A stretch of 64,000 bases of DNA, taken from the NCBI GenBank assembly GCA_965232015.1, contig OZ246946.1, forward strand, positions 2,852,001-2,916,000. The letters run 5' to 3'. Positions 58,914 to 64,000 of this stretch are shown here, piece after piece. How positions within the stretch are numbered: position 1 is the stretch's first letter; each line of letters opens with the position of its first letter. The translations under genes and the position numbers were made by a program. A model generated the notes under the pieces. The model was not told where the DNA came from, did not search any database, and was given only the letters and a program-made list of their open reading frames with translations. This DNA is from JAJEAO01 sp963667635 (GTDB taxonomy: Bacteria > Acidobacteriota > Vicinamibacteria > Marinacidobacterales > Marinacidobacteraceae).

Positions 58914-59913
58914 GGAGAGTTCGACGGCGAGCCGCGATCCAGATGAAGACCGGCGCCCCGACGATCGCAGCCACCACCCCCAGCTTGAGTTCCGTGGTTG
59001 TGGGCGCCACGCGCACGAGGATGTCCGCGAGGACGAGGGCCAGCCCGGCGAGGAGCGCCGCGGGGAGGAGCGAGCGGGCCGGATCGTGGCCGACGCGGGG
59101 TCGGACCAGATGCGGCGCGACGATCCCGACGAACCCGATCACTCCGGCGAGCGCCACCGCCGCTCCGGTGGCCAGACCGGCGCCGACGACCACCGCGAGC
59201 CGCTGGCGGCGCAAGTCCAGCCCCACGCCAGCCGCCGCTTCCTCCCCGAGGGTGAGCGCGGAGAGCCCGCGGGCGGAGCCGAACAGCAACACGAGACCAC
59301 CGGCGAGGAACGGAAGCGAGAGGGCGATATCGTGGAAGCTCCGGTTCGCCACCGATCCCAGCATCCACGTCACCATGTCGGCCAGGGAGAACGGGTTCGG
59401 CGCGAGGTTGGTGAGCAGCGACATGGCCGCCCCCGCCATGCTCGAGAGTCCCACGCCGACCAGGATGAGCGTGAGCGCCGAGCCGGTGCGGGATGCAGCG
59501 AACGCGATTCCGGCGGTGGCGGCGAGTGCTCCCGCGATGGCGGCGGTGGGCAGGACGGCGCTCCCCAGGGGGGCCAGCCCGAAATAGAGGGTCGCCGTGG
59601 CGAACAGCGCCGAGCAGGCTGAGACGCCCAGAACCCCTGGTTCGGCGAGCGGATTCCGCAGCAGCCCCTGAAGCGACGCCCCGCTCGTTCCGAGCGCGAC
59701 CCCGACCAGGAGAGCGGCCAGCGCCCGGGGAAGGCGGATGTCCAGCACGACCGTCCGGTCGCCCGCGGTTCCGCCCCCGACCAGCGCGGCGAGCACCCGC
59801 TCCGGAGACAGCGCCGTCGGGCCGATCAGGACGGCGGCGAACAGCGCGAGCAGAATGGCGGCCCCGAGGACCGGAACCAGAAAGCGACCGGGACGGCCGG
59901 CGGAGGCCGCCAT
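58906..59913 (-). CDS. FecCD-family permease of a BtuCDF-like importer
   Basis: Starting at ATG 59913 gives 335 residues with about ten membrane helices. The motif RLPRALAALLVGVALGTSGASLQGLLRNPLAEPGVLG (in parts, about 55-90) is the family signature, and VGIVAPHLVRPRVGHDPARSLLPAA carries the coupling loop for the ATPase. The family imports cobalamin, haem or iron-siderophores from the periplasm. The start overlaps the stop of the binding-protein gene by one base (TGATG); an in-frame GTG lies one codon earlier. It would work with one of the TonB receptors. Confidence 0.9.
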   Translation of the reverse strand: MAASAGRPGRFLVPVLGAAILLALFAAVLIGPTALSPERVLAALVGGGTAGDRTVVLDIRLPRALAALLVGVALGTSGASLQGLLRNPLAEPGVLGVSACSALFATATLYFGLAPLGSAVLPTAAIAGALAATAGIAFAASRTGSALTLILVGVGLSSMAGAAMSLLTNLAPNPFSLADMVTWMLGSVANRSFHDIALSLPFLAGGLVLLFGSARGLSALTLGEEAAAGVGLDLRRQRLAVVVGAGLATGAAVALAGVIGFVGIVAPHLVRPRVGHDPARSLLPAALLAGLALVLADILVRVAPTTTELKLGVVAAIVGAPVFIWIAARRRTLHA

Positions 59914-60806
59914 CACGGGCTCCCCGCCGGGGCCTCGAGCCCACGGCGCGCGTGGGCGAGCGCCTCCACCGCATCCAGCAGAAACCATCCCCGGCACGCG
60001 ATCCACGCCCCGTCGAGCGCCACGCCGGGAAGCTCCGCCAGCGCCCGCCGCGCCACTGAATGGCGGGACGAACTCCACGGCGTGATCATCGTTCGCTCCG
60101 CCTCATGGAACGCGGGCGCCATCAGGTCGGGCCGCCCGTAGGCAAGCCGCTCGAGGGGAATCGAGCGATATCCCGGCGCGGTCTGGAAGTTCCGAAGGCC
60201 CGCTGCGGCGAAGAGTTCGTCCACCATCGTTCCGCTGCCCCCGGTGGCGCCGCCCGGGGTGATGTAGAACGCGTCGGGCGCGGGACCGTCCTCCCGTCCG
60301 GCGGCCACGACGGCCAGCCGGGCGTCCATCTCGGCGATCAGGTCCTCGCCGCGTTCGGGAACGCCCAGGGCTGAAGCCAGGTCGCGGATCGCGCGACGGA
60401 TTCCGTCGAAGTCTGCCGCGAACTCGAGTTGCGCGACCGGCACGCCGGCGCGCCGAAAGAAATGGGCGGCCTGAGGCCCTCCGCCGTAGGACCGGACGAT
60501 CAGGTCGGGCCCGAGTGCGAGGACCTCTTCCGCCACGGCGCGCACCTGGGGCAACCCTCGCGCGTCCTCGCGCAGGTAGGAGTACGACGCCTGCGAATCG
60601 GGCGAGAGCGCCACGATCCGGTCCCGCTCCACCAGTCCGAGGACATACTGGTCGGCGCAGTAGTCGAGGCTGACGATCCGCTCGGCGGGCCGGTCCCGGG
60701 GCTCGGCTGCGGGCGGAGGCTCGCCGCAGCCGGAGAACAAGGCGACCAGAACGACAGGCAACGGCGCGCGCAGGCCCGCCCGGTCGCGCGCGAGGAAACC
60801 GGGCAC
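59913..60806 (-). CDS. Periplasmic substrate-binding lipoprotein, BtuF/FecB-like
   Basis: This 297-residue protein has a signal with lipobox (VALFSGC, cysteine at about 27). The class III binding fold is visible from RIVSLDYCADQYVLGLV (about 43-59) through LPQVRAVAEEVLALGPDLIV and TMVDELFAAAGLRN, with the long connecting helix between two lobes. The opening resembles the group of binding proteins with SLxxCxDQ starts, used for cobalamin, haem or siderophores. I saw no cobalamin riboswitch upstream of this operon, so the ligand stays open. It lies 11 bases after the PPIase gene. Confidence 0.88.
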   Translation of the reverse strand: MPGFLARDRAGLRAPLPVVLVALFSGCGEPPPAAEPRDRPAERIVSLDYCADQYVLGLVERDRIVALSPDSQASYSYLREDARGLPQVRAVAEEVLALGPDLIVRSYGGGPQAAHFFRRAGVPVAQLEFAADFDGIRRAIRDLASALGVPERGEDLIAEMDARLAVVAAGREDGPAPDAFYITPGGATGGSGTMVDELFAAAGLRNFQTAPGYRSIPLERLAYGRPDLMAPAFHEAERTMITPWSSSRHSVARRALAELPGVALDGAWIACRGWFLLDAVEALAHARRGLEAPAGSP

Positions 60807-60817
60807 CTGAGACCGGT

Positions 60818-61510
60818 TCAGCCGCTTCGTCGGATCGTGAGGATCTCGACCGGCTCGTTCAGGATCTGTCCCTGGACGACGGCGCTATCGGCCGGCGCGT
60901 CGGTCGGCAGCCCGTGGATCTCGTCGAGCACCTCGATCCCCCGCACGACGCGGCCGAAGGTGGCGTAGCCGAAGCCGTCGCGGGTCGGGTCTCCGGCGTC
61001 GGTATCCAGCACGAAGTTGTCCCCCACGTTGAAGAAGAACTCCGTGTTCGCGGTGCCCGGATCGCTGCGAGCGTAGGCGAGGGTCCCCCGTTCGTTCCGG
61101 ATGCCGGTGTCGTGGGTCGTCTCGTGCGGAATCGGCGGGAACGGCGGCTCCTGCTCCGCTTCCCCCGCGTCGCGGACGAGCATCGGGAGGCTCCGCATGC
61201 CGCCTTGCACCACGTCGTGCGCGTCCCCGGCGGCGGTGTGGGTAGCGCGGTAGAAAGCGGCCCGGCCGTCGTAGTGGGCGCCGTCCACATAGCGAAGGAA
61301 CTGCGCCACCGACAGCGGCGCTCGATCGGGGTAGAGCTCGACCTCGACCTCTCCCATCGCGGTCTCCAAGACGACCGAGACGGTCTCCTCGGCGGTCTCC
61401 TCCGTGGCCGGCTCTTCCACGGGAGCCTCCGCCGTCCCGCAACCGGCCAGACCGCCGACCGCCACGGTCAGGCTCAGCAGAATCAGGGATCGCTTCCAGC
61501 TCATCGTCAT
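60818..61510 (-). CDS. Cyclophilin-type peptidyl-prolyl isomerase, lipoprotein
   Basis: Starting at ATG 61510 gives 230 residues, with a lipoprotein signal ending VGGLAGC. A Glu/Thr-rich linker leads into the cyclophilin domain (about 43-225): VVLETAMGEVEVELYPDRAPLSVAQFL, then YDGRAAFYRATH (the RxxxFYRxxx-type active-site Arg), VVQGGM, and NTEFFFNVGD. The enzyme flips proline peptide bonds and would help fold exported proteins while anchored at the membrane. It heads a close-packed minus-strand gene series leading into the BtuFCD-like genes. Confidence 0.9.
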   Translation of the reverse strand: MTMSWKRSLILLSLTVAVGGLAGCGTAEAPVEEPATEETAEETVSVVLETAMGEVEVELYPDRAPLSVAQFLRYVDGAHYDGRAAFYRATHTAAGDAHDVVQGGMRSLPMLVRDAGEAEQEPPFPPIPHETTHDTGIRNERGTLAYARSDPGTANTEFFFNVGDNFVLDTDAGDPTRDGFGYATFGRVVRGIEVLDEIHGLPTDAPADSAVVQGQILNEPVEILTIRRSG

Positions 61511-61836
61511 CGTTTCCTCACTCCGCCCCGCCTCCGGAAACCAGCGGGACCGGCGATCGTACCCGGGCGGCCGCGGTCGAGTCCGGAGGCGCTCCGCGGT
61601 GGCGCGGCCGGCCTGCCGGTCGCGTCGCCCGCGCTTCCGACGACGGCACTCCGAACCCGTCCCGCAGCGCGCCGGACAAGGTGTCAAGGAAGGTGTCAAA
61701 CAACGTGCCAAGTAAGGAGGGCAGGATTCCATAACCCCTTGACTCCTATGGACAAAGGCGTGTCAAGTAAGGTGTCAGAAACCGGGGCGACTTCGATGCG
61801 ACGCACGGTGTTCGGTGGATCCGTCATGCTTCGCTG
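61511..61836. other. Intergenic stretch with iterated GTGTCAAG motif
   Basis: No gene is supported in this 326-base gap between divergent genes. In its right part, GTGTCAAGGAAGG (61681-61693), GTGTCAAA (61693-61700), GTGCCAAGTAAGG (61705-61717), GTGTCAAGTAAGG (61760-61772) and GTGTCAGAA (61772-61780) form a series of direct repeats. They could be binding sites for a regulator or the remnant of a mobile repeat. The rest shows nothing I recognise. Confidence 0.6.
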
Positions 61837-62343
61837 GTGCGCTACGGATCGTTCGACCGAAGTTCCTTCCCGTCCTACTGGACCAAGTGTCAGCGGTGCC
61901 GCGCCAAGGTGTACTTTCACCAAGACGAGAATGGGGGGAAGGTCTTCTTCGAGCACCCGGGCCCGCCTTGGCCCCGACATGAGTGCGGCGGACTGCCGCT
62001 CGCCATTGCCGTGGAGCCGGGACTGACCTCGATGCGGCGTGTGCGCGGCTTCCTCCGCGAGCGTTCCCTGTTTCCGGATCCGGTGCGAGAGCTGGAAATT
62101 CCGGACACGCCGATAGGTCGGGGAGTGATGGTCATGCTCGATCTCGATCCGCTCGCGCGAATCACGATCCACGAACGAGAGCCAGGTCGGTCCGCTGATT
62201 CGAGCTTCACGGCCTGGATCCCTCGGAGAAGACTCGTGCTGCGCCCTATCTCGGTCGGAGAACCTGTGCATGCCACCCTGCAATCGAAGTCCGTGGGAGA
62301 CCAGCTCGTGTGGTTTTGCGAAGCGCTCGCCCGGCGCCGCTGA
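61837..62343 (+). CDS. Zinc-ribbon-like protein of unknown function
   Basis: This 168-residue protein starts at GTG 61837. Its N-terminal quarter has a metal-binding pattern: CQRC (residues 18-21), a VYFHQDENGGKVFFEHPG stretch (with H28 and H40) and PPWPRHEC (H48, C50). The CxxC then HxC pattern with GGKVFF and GPPWPxHxC matches a small-protein motif I have seen in many unrelated bacterial ORFs; its role is unknown. The remaining body (about 55-165) has no signal or membrane segment. It stands alone, flanked by the iterated GTGTCAAG motif upstream and by palindromic repeats downstream. Confidence 0.6.
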   Translation: MRYGSFDRSSFPSYWTKCQRCRAKVYFHQDENGGKVFFEHPGPPWPRHECGGLPLAIAVEPGLTSMRRVRGFLRERSLFPDPVRELEIPDTPIGRGVMVMLDLDPLARITIHEREPGRSADSSFTAWIPRRRLVLRPISVGEPVHATLQSKSVGDQLVWFCEALARRR

Positions 62344-62410
62344 TTCGGCCACAGCGTGTGGGCAGTAGTACGATCGGGAGTGCAGGGTGTGCGATTCCAG
62401 CCGATTGCGA

Positions 62411-62490
62411 TTGCCGGACTGGAGTCCGGCGCGCCGGCAAGGGACTGGAGTCCGGCGCGCCGGCAAGGGACTGGAGTCCGGCGCGCCGGC
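62411..62490. repeat. Three tandem palindromic repeat cores ending at a start codon
   Basis: Three copies of the dispersed core (GGACTGGAGTCC then GGCGCGCCGGC) follow each other with a 26-base period at 62411-62438, 62439-62464 and 62465-62490. Each contains CCGGAC/GTCCGG and GCCGGCGCGCCGGC type palindromes. The last base of the third copy is directly before the ATG at 62491. Confidence 0.95.
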
Positions 62491-64000
62491 ATGACCGCGC
62501 GAGTGATTCTGCTCGCCGCCGGGCTCGGGGTCGGCGTCGCGGCCGGAGTGGGTGCGCAGCCGGCGGAAGGTGACCGGCCCACGGCCACCGCGGTGCGCAT
62601 CGAGACGCCGCCGCGGGTGGACGGGGTCCTCGACGAGCCGTTCTGGGGCCGGATCCCCCCGGTCACCGGGTTCCGCCAGCGCGATCCGGTGGACGGCGCC
62701 CCCGCCAGCGAGCGCACCGAGGTCCGCATCGCCTACGACGAGCAGGCGCTCTATTTCGGGTTCAACTTCTTCGACTCGGAACCCGACCGCATCCGCCGCA
62801 GCATCCTCCACCGGGGCGGCCGGATCGACAAGGACGACCGCGTCATCATCGGCCTCGACACCTATCTCGATCGTCGCAACGCCTACATCTTCGAGGTGGG
62901 CGCACCCGGGACCCAGGACGACGCGCTGCTCGCCGACGAGAGCCTCGACCGCGAGGACTGGAACTGGGACGGCGTGTTCACCACCGAGACCCGGGTCACC
63001 CCGGACGGGTGGGTGCTCGAGATGCGGATCCCGTTCACGACGATCCGGTTCGCCGATGTGGAGTCTCCGGTCATGGGGATCGCGTTCTCGCGCTCCATCC
63101 GCCGGAAGAACGAGACGGTTACGTGGCCGCACATCGGGCAGGACTACCGCTCCGGCATCGCGCAGGTCTCGCAGTACGCCGATCTGGTGGGTCTGACCGG
63201 GATCCGCCGCGGCCGCCGGGTGGAAGTCCGACCCTACGGACTGGTCGGCACGCAGCAGTTCGCCGGTGAAGGCGGCTTCACCGGGCAGATCACCGGCGGC
63301 GCCGACCTGAAGTACGGGATCACTCCCAACCTGACCCTCGACCTCACCTGGAACACCGACTTCGCCCAGGTCGAGAGCGACAACGTCCAGATCAACCTGA
63401 CCCGATTCAACCTGTTCTACCCGGAGAAGCGCGAGTTCTTCCTCGAACGCGCCGGGTTGTTCCAGTTCGGAGACCCGGGCAGCACCGCGGTGTTCTTCAG
63501 CCGCCGGGTGGGCCTCGAGACCGACATCCAGGGCGGCGGACGACTCACCGGGCAGGTGGGGCGATTCTCGGTGGGGGCGCTGGCTCTCCGGACCGCGGAT
63601 GGCGGGGACGGGCTGCCGTCAGCGTGGAACTCGGTCGGTCGGGTCCAGATGAACCTCAGCGAGCGCGCCACGGCCGGAATCATCGGCACGAGTCTCGACC
63701 GCGGGAACGGCCGCTCGAGCCGCGCAGCGGGAGCCGACTTCGTCACCCGGTTCTGGAGCAGCTCCTCGTTCCGCATGTGGGGGGCGGGACTGTGGGACTC
63801 GGCTGCGGATGGGGAAGGCGACGACGGGGCTGGCTGGAACGCCGGCGCCGGCGTGGCCGATCTCCGTCTCCAGAACGACCGCTACGGCCTCTGGGCGAAT
63901 CGGACGGTCGTCGGCAAGGAGTTCGATCCGGCGCTCGGCTTCGCCCGCCGGCGGGACATGGACCGGTGGTCAGCGCGGGCCGGCTTCCAGCCCCGCTTCG
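62491..64000 (+). CDS. Secreted DUF5916/CBM9-like protein (5' part; runs off the window)
   Basis: At least 503 residues are visible and the frame is still open at 64000. A signal peptide (residues 5-22, ending VGAQ) is followed by a carbohydrate-binding-module-9-like domain (about 28-215): RVDGVLDEPFWGRIPPVTGF, RTEVRIAYDEQALYFGFNF, and WVLEMRIPFTTIRFAD. A DUF5916 beta-rich part then begins near 235 (FNLFYPEKREFFLERAG). Such proteins are frequent in Acidobacteriota, Bacteroidota and Gemmatimonadota, exported, of unproven function, possibly sugar binding in the outer membrane. The ATG sits directly after a palindromic repeat with no clear ribosome site. Confidence 0.88.
   Translation, partial: MTARVILLAAGLGVGVAAGVGAQPAEGDRPTATAVRIETPPRVDGVLDEPFWGRIPPVTGFRQRDPVDGAPASERTEVRIAYDEQALYFGFNFFDSEPDRIRRSILHRGGRIDKDDRVIIGLDTYLDRRNAYIFEVGAPGTQDDALLADESLDREDWNWDGVFTTETRVTPDGWVLEMRIPFTTIRFADVESPVMGIAFSRSIRRKNETVTWPHIGQDYRSGIAQVSQYADLVGLTGIRRGRRVEVRPYGLVGTQQFAGEGGFTGQITGGADLKYGITPNLTLDLTWNTDFAQVESDNVQINLTRFNLFYPEKREFFLERAGLFQFGDPGSTAVFFSRRVGLETDIQGGGRLTGQVGRFSVGALALRTADGGDGLPSAWNSVGRVQMNLSERATAGIIGTSLDRGNGRSSRAAGADFVTRFWSSSSFRMWGAGLWDSAADGEGDDGAGWNAGAGVADLRLQNDRYGLWANRTVVGKEFDPALGFARRRDMDRWSARAGFQPRF

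Noticed and set aside
61511..61836. Cobalamin riboswitch upstream of the PPIase/BtuFCD-like operon
   Set aside because: I looked for the B12-box type conserved core and saw none, so cobalamin cannot be assigned as the substrate on this ground.
62411..62490. Short CRISPR or attachment-site array
   Set aside because: The three repeats are contiguous, with no spacers, and belong to the dispersed palindromic family seen elsewhere.

Overview
This is a high-GC bacterial chromosome segment (a 60-base sample at 47641-47700 is 41/60 G+C by hand count) from an organism that encodes its own arginine biosynthesis. Two very large TonB-dependent receptors with N-terminal carboxypeptidase-regulatory-like domains, two giant secreted BNR/sortilin-like propeller proteins, a DUF5916-type secreted protein and abundant GTG/TTG starts point to Acidobacteriota (Vicinamibacteria/Thermoanaerobaculia-like), with Gemmatimonadota as the alternative. 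That assignment is inference from gene style; no rRNA is present.

Layout. 0.2-5.6 kb: a secreted M24 peptidase, a HEPN-type pair, a FAH-fold hydratase, a DUF4143 ATPase with a broken partial copy beside it, and a small membrane protein. 5.67-6.01 kb: five 67-bp tandem repeats. 6.1-13.1 kb: TonB receptor, TPR protein, argG-argH. 13.2-19.8 kb: rhomboid protease, SNF2 helicase translationally coupled to an unknown protein, a VapBC-like pair, a secreted endonuclease/phosphatase-fold protein. 19.9-24.4 kb: second TonB receptor, RelBE-like pair, tRNA-Ser(CGA), tadA. 24.6-32.7 kb: amino-acid permease and two tandem paralogous BNR propeller proteins; the duplication carried along the tail of the permease gene. 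32.7-37.7 kb: an accessory island with an HNH nuclease, a TIR-domain gene overlapping a small membrane-protein gene, a DUF4238 gene, a FitA antitoxin next to a dead FitB toxin, and an RNA ligase. 37.8-43.1 kb: CPA2 antiporter, HipBA, Phd/VapC pair, ankyrin/TPR protein. 43.2-45.1 kb: an IS1182/IS5-like element inserted into a dispersed palindromic repeat. 45.1-48.6 kb: GMC oxidoreductase with small subunit, amidohydrolase. 48.65-53.8 kb: RecQ-PRTase fusion plus DprA (ShosTA-like) and an ATPase-nuclease. 53.9-61.5 kb: eight close-packed minus-strand genes covering PPIase, a BtuFCD-like importer and a Pot-like polyamine importer. 61.5-64 kb: zinc-ribbon protein, repeats, and a DUF5916 gene running off the end.

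Three themes stand out. First, outer-membrane uptake (two TonB receptors, BtuFCD-like and Pot-like importers) and secreted hydrolases suggest a scavenging, polymer/peptide-using lifestyle. Second, there are many conflict and toxin-antitoxin modules (HEPN, VapBC x2, RelBE, FitAB remnant, HipBA, TIR cassette, RecQ-PRTase/DprA, HNH). Third, a mosaic family of GC-rich palindromic repeats recurs between genes and has served as the target of an IS. The best candidate for an undescribed system is the lower-GC TIR / membrane-protein / DUF4238 cassette at 33.7-35.7 kb.
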